Below, piece by piece: positions 48,748-55,700 of a stretch of 64,000 nucleotides of DNA (within the stretch, counting starts at the first letter, position 1; each line of letters starts with the position of its first letter). The notes under the pieces were generated by a model, which saw only the letters and a program-made list of their open reading frames with translations, made no database searches and had not been told where the DNA came from. Source of the stretch: Rhodoferax sp. (GTDB lineage: Bacteria; Pseudomonadota; Gammaproteobacteria; Burkholderiales; Burkholderiaceae_C); contig JACKLL010000001.1 of assembly GCA_024235935.1 (NCBI GenBank), positions 1 to 64,000 on the forward strand, given 5' to 3'. Position numbers and translations under genes: made by a program.

Positions 48748-49884
48748 TTACTTCTTGCCCAGCGCTGGCAAGGTGTCGGTCACGACCTGGTGCCCACCCT
48801 TGACTTCGACCATGAAGCTCTCGCGGTCCATGTCGCCTTTGTCGTCGAAACTGACATCGAGCAGGATTCCGGGATGCTGCTTGACGCTGAAGCTGGCACC
48901 GCGCAGGGCTGCGGCCACCGCCTTGCGATCCAGCTTGCCGACCTTCTCGATCGCCGCCTTGAGGATGTACATGCCGGTATAGCCCTTGATGCCGTTGTGG
49001 TCCGACACCGACTTGTATTCCTGCTGGTATTTGGCGCCGAAGGCCTTGAACTGGGGCGCGTCGACGGTCAGTCCTACGTGGGCCATCGCACCATTGGCGG
49101 CGTCACCGGCCAGTTCGATGACCTTCTGGCCCGTCAACGTGGTCTCTCCGATGATGGGCTTGCTCCAGCCCTGCTTGCGCAGTTCGCGCAAGGCGCGGGC
49201 CGACTCCTCCTCGTTGGTATAGACGAACACCGCATCGGCGTTGCTCTGCTTGGCCTTGAGGACCGCGGCTGAAAAATCGACCTGACCGGCATCGGTCGAG
49301 ATGTCGGCGACGATCTTGGTGGCGCTGCCTTCGAGCAACTTGGTGATCGCATCACGTCCACCCTTGCCGAAATCGTTGTTCACGTAAATGACGGCCAGCG
49401 TCTTGGCCTTGGTGTTGATGTAGCGCGCCACCTTGGGAAAGCTGGTGGATTGCCCGAAGCTGGTGCGAAACACGTACGGGTTGCCCTGTGCCGTGATGGA
49501 CGCGGCCTCACCGCCCGTGAAATTGGGAATCTCGGCGCGCTGGCTCTCCGCCATGCTGACCATGATGGAGCCCGAAAACACCGGGCCGAAGATCGCGAAA
49601 ACATTGTCGTCGGCCGCCTTCTGGGTCAGGCCCTTGGCGACGCCGGGGTTGGTCTGGGTATCAGAGGTCGTGGTCTGTATCTTCTTGCCCAGGATGCCGC
49701 CAGCCGCATTGATTTCCTTGACCGCGAGTTCGACACCATTCTTGAAGTTGGTACCGGCGGTAGCCCCTCCTCCCGAAAGCTCGACGATGTTGGCGATCTT
49801 GATGACGTCCTGCGCGAACGCGCCGCCGGCACAGGCCAGTAGCGCGCTGGCAGCAATCAGTTTGAGGGTATTGCGCTTTTGCAT
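48748..49884 (-). CDS. ABC transporter periplasmic substrate-binding protein (LivK family)
   Basis: A 378-residue protein. Residues 1-25 are a signal peptide (MQKRNTLKLIAASALLACAGG then AFAQ), followed by DVIKIANIVELSGGGATAG. ATG 49884 has a GCAGGAGACA site. The ligand probably is an aromatic or hydroaromatic carboxylate (protocatechuate, quinate or shikimate) because all downstream genes act on these. It is first in its operon and divergent from the PcaR-like regulator. Confidence 0.9.
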   Translation of the reverse strand: MQKRNTLKLIAASALLACAGGAFAQDVIKIANIVELSGGGATAGTNFKNGVELAVKEINAAGGILGKKIQTTTSDTQTNPGVAKGLTQKAADDNVFAIFGPVFSGSIMVSMAESQRAEIPNFTGGEAASITAQGNPYVFRTSFGQSTSFPKVARYINTKAKTLAVIYVNNDFGKGGRDAITKLLEGSATKIVADISTDAGQVDFSAAVLKAKQSNADAVFVYTNEEESARALRELRKQGWSKPIIGETTLTGQKVIELAGDAANGAMAHVGLTVDAPQFKAFGAKYQQEYKSVSDHNGIKGYTGMYILKAAIEKVGKLDRKAVAAALRGASFSVKQHPGILLDVSFDDKGDMDRESFMVEVKGGHQVVTDTLPALGKK

Positions 49885-50044
49885 GGGTTTGTCTCCTGCG
49901 AAGGTACGGGTGGTAGGGATCGACAGCCATCGCCGATTTGATCGCTCATCGATCGAACTAGCGCTCTGCGGACTGGAATCTAATGCTTCCCAGCGCAAAT
50001 GCGAACGCCTTTTCAGCCAATGCGGTCGATGATCGATCACAAAT

Positions 50045-50059
50045 GTGCGTTTATCGTTC
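50045..50059. promoter_or_regulatory. candidate PcaR-type operator
   Basis: GTGCGTTTATCGTTC at 50045-50059, read on the other strand GAACGATAAACGCAC, closely resembles the 15-bp PcaR-binding motif I recall from Pseudomonas putida (GTTCGATAATCGCAC). It lies in the spacer between livK (49884) and the IclR gene, with further GATC/CGATC dyads at 50027-50038. Binding here could control both directions. Confidence 0.5.
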
Positions 50060-50089
50060 AAATCAAGGGTTTACCCCAGATCAGACCTG

Positions 50090-50890
50090 ATGCGGGTTCC
50101 CCACAATCCCTGGATGCCTGCACATCCACCGCCCCCGCTGGACAAACGCGACTGGATTGCAGGCCTGGAGAAAGGCCTTGCCGTCATCGAATGCTTTGAC
50201 GACGCCAATCCGCGCATGACACCCAGCCAGGCCGGCGAGCGCTGCGGCATGACGCGCACTGCGGCACGACGCTATCTGTTGACCCTGCAAAACCTGGGCT
50301 ATGTGGCCAGCGACGGAAAGCTGTTCTGGTTGACGCCCCGGGTATTGCGCCTGGGCCAGAGCTACCTCGAATCGGCGCGCCTGCCGCGCATCGTGCAGCC
50401 GTTTTTGCAGCGCATCACCGCCGGCACCCAGGAAATTGCCTATGTGAGCGTACTCGACGGCGACGAATCGGTGTACATCGCCCGCAACGGCTCCAACCGC
50501 AGCATGAACACCGGCTTCGTGCTGGGTGCACGGGTGCCGGCCCAGGTGACGGCGGCCGGCATGCTGATGCTGTCGATGGGCGCTCCTGCGGAGCTCGAGG
50601 CCTGGCTCGCCAACGTCACGCTCAAGCCCTACACCTCCCACACCATCACCGACAAGGAGCGCTTGCGTATCGAGTTTGCCCGCATCCGGGCCCATGGCTG
50701 GGCCATGTCGGAACAGCAGCTCGAACTCAATTACCGCGGCATTGCGGTACCCTTGCTCGACCGGCACGGCGACCTTGTCGGCGGACTGAACGTGTCGATG
50801 CCTATGGGCCACGAGAGCAGCGAAGACGCGGTACGCCGTGTTCTGCCGGTGCTGCAGGAAACCGCGCGCGCCATGCGCAACATGATCTGA
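50090..50890 (+). CDS. IclR family transcriptional regulator, PcaR/PobR-like
   Basis: A 266-residue IclR protein. The winged HTH spans about residues 25-85 (GLEKGLAVIECFDD, then MTPSQAGERCGMTRTAARRYLLTL) and the effector domain follows (IAYVSVLDGDESVYIAR, MNTGFVLGARVPAQVTAAG). These blocks are those of PcaR/PcaU, activators of protocatechuate genes responding to beta-ketoadipate or protocatechuate. The start is uncertain: ATG 50090 and ATG 50114 both lack a good ribosome site. It is divergent from the Liv-dehydratase-pcaB operon. Confidence 0.87.
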   Translation: MRVPHNPWMPAHPPPPLDKRDWIAGLEKGLAVIECFDDANPRMTPSQAGERCGMTRTAARRYLLTLQNLGYVASDGKLFWLTPRVLRLGQSYLESARLPRIVQPFLQRITAGTQEIAYVSVLDGDESVYIARNGSNRSMNTGFVLGARVPAQVTAAGMLMLSMGAPAELEAWLANVTLKPYTSHTITDKERLRIEFARIRAHGWAMSEQQLELNYRGIAVPLLDRHGDLVGGLNVSMPMGHESSEDAVRRVLPVLQETARAMRNMI

Positions 50891-50915
50891 TGCCGATTTC
50901 GGGCAACGCCCGGCG

Positions 50916-51665
50916 TCAGGACGTGGCCAAATGCAAGGACGGCGCCGCCCACTGCGCGGTCTCACCGCCCCGGCTGCGCACGTACCAGTCCAGCCACACG
51001 CGCAGCACGGCCCAGATTGCGGTCGCGTCGTCGGTGCGCCGCTCCCGGGCCGCCCACTCCAGCCGCCGCGCCACCTCGCTGGCCACGTCTTCGCGCAGCA
51101 GCGCGAACACGCCCTTGATGCTGTGTGCACCCCGCTCGAGCGCTCCCGCATCCGCGCGGGCCAATGCCTCATCGATCTGTCGGCTGTCCACCGGAAACTG
51201 CGCCAGCGCTGCATCGCGAAAGGTCTCGAACATGGCCGTGTCGCCGCCAAAACGCGTGTCGACAGCGGTCCTGGCCGGTATGGACAGCCTGGCCTGCAGT
51301 GCCCCCCGCACGGCGTCGCGCAACGCATCGATGGCCAGCGGCTTGATCAGCACCTGGCACACGTTCAGCGACGCGAGTTGCTGCATGCTCTCGGGCTGCA
51401 CGCCGGCTGTCATCACCAGCACCGGCAAGGTCTGTTGCCAGTCGGCACCGGCGCGCAGCGCAGATATGAATTCAAGGCCGGTCTCGTCCGGCAGCATCAG
51501 ATCGGTCAGCAGCAGGTCGGGAGCGCCGTGCGCGTCGAGCCAGGCACGTGCCTGCGCGACCGAGCCGCAGGCATGCAGTTGCATCGGCAGCGGCTCCAGC
51601 GCAATCTCGACCAGCTGGCGCAGGACGGGATGGTCCTCGATCAGCAGAACGTGGTGGACGGAAAT
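50916..51665 (-). CDS. response regulator with C-terminal Hpt domain; probable ATT start
   Basis: A 249-residue REC-Hpt protein. REC: acidic pair E10-D11 in LLIEDHP, phospho-acceptor D55 in LLLTDLMLPDE, and K108 in LIKPLA. Hpt: phospho-His H181 in AHSIKG. Starting at the first ATG (51584) would delete the first beta strand and the acidic pair. No ATG, GTG or TTG occurs in frame further up before the previous gene, but an ATT at 51663-51665 has an AAAGGG site six bases upstream and gives a complete receiver. It follows the HTH-REC gene after 11 bp and is probably its phosphorelay partner. Confidence 0.8.
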   Translation of the reverse strand: MSVHHVLLIEDHPVLRQLVEIALEPLPMQLHACGSVAQARAWLDAHGAPDLLLTDLMLPDETGLEFISALRAGADWQQTLPVLVMTAGVQPESMQQLASLNVCQVLIKPLAIDALRDAVRGALQARLSIPARTAVDTRFGGDTAMFETFRDAALAQFPVDSRQIDEALARADAGALERGAHSIKGVFALLREDVASEVARRLEWAARERRTDDATAIWAVLRVWLDWYVRSRGGETAQWAAPSLHLATS

Positions 51666-51676
51666 CTTGTACCCTT

Positions 51677-52348
51677 TCAGTGTGCCGTGGCTGCGCCTTG
51701 CGCCTGGCGCAAGACCTGCTCGAGCGCCTGCGGCAGCGCACTGACCAGTTGTGGCTTGTGGATGACCGTCACCCCCTGCAAGGCAAACGCATAGGGCTCG
51801 CGCTGCGCGGCATCCAGCGACGTGATCACCAACAGCTGGCTGCGCGCGAACTGGGGGTGCGAACGCAAGGTGGTGATCAGCGTGGCACCGTCGATGCCAG
51901 GCAGCAGGATGTCGACGATCAGCACATCCGGCTCGACCTTGCCGTACATCGCCAGCCCGGCCAGGCCGTCATTGGCCACCGAAAGCTGTACCTGTGGGAA
52001 CTTCTGACTCACCACGAGGCTGACCAGGTTCTGGAAATGCACCGAGTCCTCGATCAGCAGTACCTTGCGAACGCTCGCCGCCGCCGTCGGACGCGCGGCA
52101 TTGGCCGCCAGGGCCGGTTCGCCTGACTGGGGCTGCGGCGCAGCCCTGGCTGTGACGTTCTGGCCCGAGCGCCACTGCTCCACCGCTGCGCGCGAAATGC
52201 GCCGATGGCCGCCGGCGGTCTTCCAGGCACTGAGTTCGCCCCGGTCGACCATCAGCTGCACCGAGCGCACGGCCAGGCCCAGCATACGCGCCACTTCGAT
52301 CGTCGTGTAATGGTCGCGGTCAGGCGTATCAGGTGCAGGATCTATCAT
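51677..52348 (-). CDS. excisionase-type HTH protein with C-terminal receiver domain
   Basis: A 223-residue protein with an N-terminal MerR/excisionase HTH (TTIEVARMLGLAVRSVQLMV then TAGGHRRISRAAVEQW, residues 15-60), a Pro/Ala-rich linker, and a C-terminal REC domain (KVLLIEDS at 95-102, phospho-acceptor D146, Thr/Ser 176-177, K198). This order is the reverse of ordinary response regulators. The start is uncertain among ATG 52348, 52357 and 52372. It precedes the REC-Hpt gene by 11 bp; the two probably form a phosphorelay that controls DNA binding. Confidence 0.82.
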   Translation of the reverse strand: MIDPAPDTPDRDHYTTIEVARMLGLAVRSVQLMVDRGELSAWKTAGGHRRISRAAVEQWRSGQNVTARAAPQPQSGEPALAANAARPTAAASVRKVLLIEDSVHFQNLVSLVVSQKFPQVQLSVANDGLAGLAMYGKVEPDVLIVDILLPGIDGATLITTLRSHPQFARSQLLVITSLDAAQREPYAFALQGVTVIHKPQLVSALPQALEQVLRQAQGAATAH

Positions 52349-52604
52349 GCGAAGCATTTTTGCAGATTTCATACGAGTAAAAGTGCATGGCAAGCAGATT
52401 TTTCTGCGATCCATCCGATTCATTCTGAAGATTCGGCCAAGAGTGCCTTTCAGCACGGGATTCGGACACCCATGGCACAGGTGGAATTGATGCAAGTGAC
52501 ACTACGATGTCGCACTGCAAAGCCAACGCATGGCACTGGACGCCGGCCATCGGTACCGCTATCCTGAAAAAATATCGCGGCTGCCCCAGCCCGCAGGGAA
52601 GTTC

Positions 52605-52976
52605 ATGAAAAAAATACTGATCGTCGAGGACAACGCAGACATCCGCAGACTGGTTCGCATGACCCTCGAATCCGCCGACTATGAAATTCTGGAAGCTACC
52701 GATGGCGAATCCGGCTTGCATCTGGCACAGGTCATCCGGCCGGATCTGGTACTGCTGGATGTCATGATGCCCGGCGACATCGACGGACTGGAGGTGTGCC
52801 GGCAGATCAGGCAAAGCGCGGATTTGACAGATATACGGGTCGTGCTGCTGACGGCGCGAGGCCAGATCAAGGATCGCGAAGCGGGACTGGCCGCAGGCGC
52901 GAATGCCTACCTTGCCAAGCCGTTCAGCCCCCTGCAACTGATCGATACGGTCGACCAATGGTTGCAGGACCCCTGA
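52605..52976 (+). CDS. single-domain response regulator
   Basis: A 123-residue CheY-like receiver: KKILIVEDNADIRRLV with the acidic pair, phospho-acceptor Asp in LVLLDVMMPG, Thr in LLTARG and Lys in LAKPFSP. There is no output domain. ATG 52605 has AGGGAA upstream. It converges with the kinase-like/HD-GYP gene and probably acts as a shuttle or as a regulator of that protein. Confidence 0.9.
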   Translation: MKKILIVEDNADIRRLVRMTLESADYEILEATDGESGLHLAQVIRPDLVLLDVMMPGDIDGLEVCRQIRQSADLTDIRVVLLTARGQIKDREAGLAAGANAYLAKPFSPLQLIDTVDQWLQDP

Positions 52977-53012
52977 GCGACCGAAAGCCAACAAAGCTCG
53001 ATCCCCGCCCCT

Positions 53013-53029
53013 GCACTGCGTGGCAGTGC
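53013..53029. terminator. hairpin between convergent REC and HD-GYP genes
   Basis: GCACTGC and GCAGTGC form a perfect 7-bp stem with a GTG loop in the 60 bp between convergent stops (52976, 53037). No T-run, so a modest bidirectional terminator at best. Confidence 0.4.
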
Positions 53030-53036
53030 GGTGCAT

Positions 53037-54638
53037 TCAGAGCTCGACGACTTCACCGCGATTGATCCGTTCACGCACCATCTGCAGGTGCGGCAGGGCA
53101 CGAAAGAATGCGGCCAAGACCTGTGGGTCGAAGTGCTTGCCACTGCCCTCGCGGATCAGCTTGCACGCCTGCTCGTCGGTCATCGCCGGGCGATAGCATC
53201 GATCCATCGTGACGGCATCGAAGTAGTCGGCCAGAGAGACGATACGGGCCGAAAGCGGAATATCCACGTTGGCCAGCCGGTTCGGATAGCCGCTGCCGTC
53301 CCATTTCTCATGGTGGGCCAGGGCGATCTCCGCGGCCATGTCATACATGGGGTCATTCGCGCCACGCAGCAATTCGGCGCCGATCTCCGGATGGCGGCGC
53401 ATCACCTCCCACTCCTGCGGCGTGAGGGCCCCGGGCTTCTTCAAAACGCTATCGGGCACACCGATCTTTCCCACATCATGCATGCGGCTGGCATGCAGCA
53501 TCATTTCGCAGTAGCGCGAGTTCTGTCCCAGGCTGCGCGCGATATAGGCGGAGAAGAAGCCCATGCGCACGATATGCGCGCCAGTGTCGTCGTCCTTGAG
53601 TTCGGCCGCAGCGACCAGCCGCATCAGACCATCGAGACGCGCCAGCTGCAGCTTGTTGTCGGACTGCGCCTGTGCCCGGGTCAGAGAAAACAGGTCTTTC
53701 TGCAGCCGTACCAGCTGCTCGCCGCTGTCCATGGCGCCAGCCGCCGTCACGACCTTCTTGCGGCCCTTTTGCACGGGCTGCGGCATGTCGATCGTGATCC
53801 GGGTGCCCAGATGCGTGGTGCTGCGCACGTGCAACTTGCAACCGAGCTGATCCGCCAGCGCGCGCGCCTTGAACAAGCCGACACCGCGGGGGGTCGGCAG
53901 ATCGCCATCACGCATGCTGGACTCCGTCAGGGGTGCAAAGTCCGATATCGGTGCGCCACAGCCATCATCGATCACATGCAGGCGGGCGATGGTGTCACGG
54001 CGTGGAGAGAAATCGGCAACCAGGGTGACTTCACCTTTGCCACTGTGACGCACCGCGTTGTCCACGAGTTCGTCCGCCAGCTGGTGCAAACGCGCGCCAT
54101 CCACCGGCCAGCGTTGCACGCCCGGCTCGCCTCGGCTCAGCGTCTGCAAACGCAGACCCCGATCCGACGCCTGTGCGTGGTGATCCGCCACCAGGCGCTC
54201 CGTCAAACGAAGCAGATCCTCGGATCCGATGGTGGGCAAGTTGTCGTCCACGCCCTCGGCGACCGGGGTCGCGCTGCTGACCATGGCTTCGAGCTGCGAC
54301 AGGAGATGGTCTGCCAGGCCACAGATCGTGGCCACAGTGCCGGCGGGCGCTGGCTTGGGCTGGCCCTGCAAGGCCTGGGCTGTCGCCCGCAGCGCCGTGA
54401 CTGGCAGGCGGAGTTGCTGTGCGAGCTGCTGCACGAAATTGACCCGCGCGTTTTCAGCCCGCTGCGCCTGCGCCAGGGCCGCATCCCGCTCTTTCAGCGC
54501 CATGCGAAGGTCGACGACATAGGCCGACATCTGGCGCAGGTGGCTGTCATCGTCGGCCGAAGCGCTGTCGAGATAGCCAGAAATTGCCGTAGCGCGGCCG
54601 GGGCGCCCTAGAACGGATGGCGCATTGGATTTGGACAT
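53037..54638 (-). CDS. histidine-kinase-like ATPase domain fused to HD-GYP phosphodiesterase domain
   Basis: A 533-residue soluble protein. Residues 30-65 look like a coiled coil. Residues 66-110 resemble a DHp helix pair, but the SHELRTPL motif reads AQQLRLPV, so the phospho-accepting His is Gln (Q74). A HATPase_c domain follows with N-box ELVDNAVRHS (190-199), DDGCG (224-228) and GVGL (252-255). The C-terminal HD-GYP domain is complete: H387-D388, HHE at 442-444 and GSGYP at 448-452. It should degrade c-di-GMP, perhaps gated by ATP. Start ATG 54638 has AAGGGA upstream; 54671 is an alternative. Confidence 0.87.
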   Translation of the reverse strand: MSKSNAPSVLGRPGRATAISGYLDSASADDDSHLRQMSAYVVDLRMALKERDAALAQAQRAENARVNFVQQLAQQLRLPVTALRATAQALQGQPKPAPAGTVATICGLADHLLSQLEAMVSSATPVAEGVDDNLPTIGSEDLLRLTERLVADHHAQASDRGLRLQTLSRGEPGVQRWPVDGARLHQLADELVDNAVRHSGKGEVTLVADFSPRRDTIARLHVIDDGCGAPISDFAPLTESSMRDGDLPTPRGVGLFKARALADQLGCKLHVRSTTHLGTRITIDMPQPVQKGRKKVVTAAGAMDSGEQLVRLQKDLFSLTRAQAQSDNKLQLARLDGLMRLVAAAELKDDDTGAHIVRMGFFSAYIARSLGQNSRYCEMMLHASRMHDVGKIGVPDSVLKKPGALTPQEWEVMRRHPEIGAELLRGANDPMYDMAAEIALAHHEKWDGSGYPNRLANVDIPLSARIVSLADYFDAVTMDRCYRPAMTDEQACKLIREGSGKHFDPQVLAAFFRALPHLQMVRERINRGEVVEL

Positions 54639-54968
54639 GAAGGCGGTTCCCTTGAAAATTTGGCTCGGCATAAAACCGATTCAACGGGCGCGATCGTATC
54701 ATTTTTAATATATTTATCAATAACTAAATCACTTTTTTCACATTTCTCAGGTGAAATGCAACAACAACCGGAACGCAGGCCGCAGTTGCTCACCCAGGCG
54801 GTGGGTGATCCAGAGGTTCGGGGCGTCGTCAGCGCTGGGGCGGCCGTCCATCCAGTCGACGACCGGGATAGCAACACGCGGCGCCCGCGTTCCTGCAGTC
54901 CGGGGCGCAGCCCACGTCACCGGAGCCGCCGCCCAGCGGCGCCATGAACGCGCCAAGGGTTTGGCGTG
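54639..54968. other. 330-bp spacer: A+T-rich promoter region and a possible LysR gene remnant
   Basis: Bases 54690-54745 are strikingly A+T-rich (TTTTTAATATATTTATCAATAA) against the G+C-rich surroundings and probably hold the promoter of the HD-GYP gene. Bases 54747-54956 on the minus strand can be read as a 69-residue frame ending VVDWMDGRPS...RLGEQLRPAFRLLLHFT. This resembles the C-terminal end of LysR proteins (xxW xxRxLxPxxRxLxDF), so it may be a degraded regulator gene. No complete gene is seen. Confidence 0.35.
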
Positions 54969-55610
54969 TCAGCCGGCCGCGCTGCGGCGCAGCGCAACCG
55001 CAAAGCCGCGCTCCACGGCGGGCCGCGCCATCATGGCCTGGTACCAGCGCTGTACCTGCGGATAGTCGGCCAGGTCGATCTGGTGCCGCGGATGGCGCCA
55101 GACCCAGCCCAGGATGGCGAAATCGGCGATCGACAGTTCGTCGGCGAAAAACGCGCGGCCATCCAGCCGGCGATCCATCACCCCATACAGGCGGCGCGTC
55201 TCGGCCATGAAGCGCGCCAGCCCGTAGGATCGCTCCGCCTCGTCCTTCAAGCCAACGAAGTGGTGCACCTGCCCCGGCATCGGCCCGAAGCCGCCCATCT
55301 GGAACATCAGCCACTCCAGCGCCGCGATGCGCCGACGCGGGTCCTGCGGCAGAAACTTGCCCGACTTCTCGGCCAGGTAGATCAGGATGGCACCCGACTC
55401 GAATACGCTGATCGCCGCACCGCCAGGACCCTGCGGATCGACGATGGCCGGGATCTTGTTGTTCGGGCTGAGCTTCAGGAACTCTGGCGCATTCTGCTCA
55501 CCCTGGGTGATGTCCACCACATGCACGTCGTAGGGCAGGCCCATTTCCTCGAGCGCAACGCTGATCTTGCGGCCATTGGGGGTGTCGAAGGCATACAACT
55601 GGATACTCAT
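54969..55610 (-). CDS. glutathione S-transferase, YfcG/nu-class-like
   Basis: A 213-residue GST opening MSIQLYAFDTPNGRKISVALEEMGL, with the nu-class TPNGxK motif whose Thr/Asn bind glutathione disulfide. PNNKIPAIVDP and FESGAILIYLAEKSG complete the N-terminal domain; ELSIADFAILGW begins the C-terminal motif. Such proteins act as disulfide-bond reductases on glutathione adducts. It follows the TAXI-TRAP operon but is separated from it by a strong hairpin. Confidence 0.88.
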   Translation of the reverse strand: MSIQLYAFDTPNGRKISVALEEMGLPYDVHVVDITQGEQNAPEFLKLSPNNKIPAIVDPQGPGGAAISVFESGAILIYLAEKSGKFLPQDPRRRIAALEWLMFQMGGFGPMPGQVHHFVGLKDEAERSYGLARFMAETRRLYGVMDRRLDGRAFFADELSIADFAILGWVWRHPRHQIDLADYPQVQRWYQAMMARPAVERGFAVALRRSAAG

Positions 55611-55662
55611 GGGTCGGTTCGCGCGATGCGCCTCCTGAAGAAAGGGATGGATGGATTATCGG

Positions 55663-55692
55663 CATCGGATCCGCTGCGCAGCGGATCCGATG
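55663..55692 (-). terminator. 30-bp perfect palindrome after the TAXI-TRAP operon
   Basis: CATCGGATCCGCTGC followed directly by GCAGCGGATCCGATG is an uninterrupted perfect palindrome. In RNA it folds as a 13-bp stem with a 4-base loop. It lies 8 bp beyond the stop of the TRAP permease and 52 bp before the GST start, so it is most simply a terminator or mRNA-stabilising hairpin for the permease transcript. Confidence 0.6.
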
Positions 55693-55700
55693 GCGCCGTC

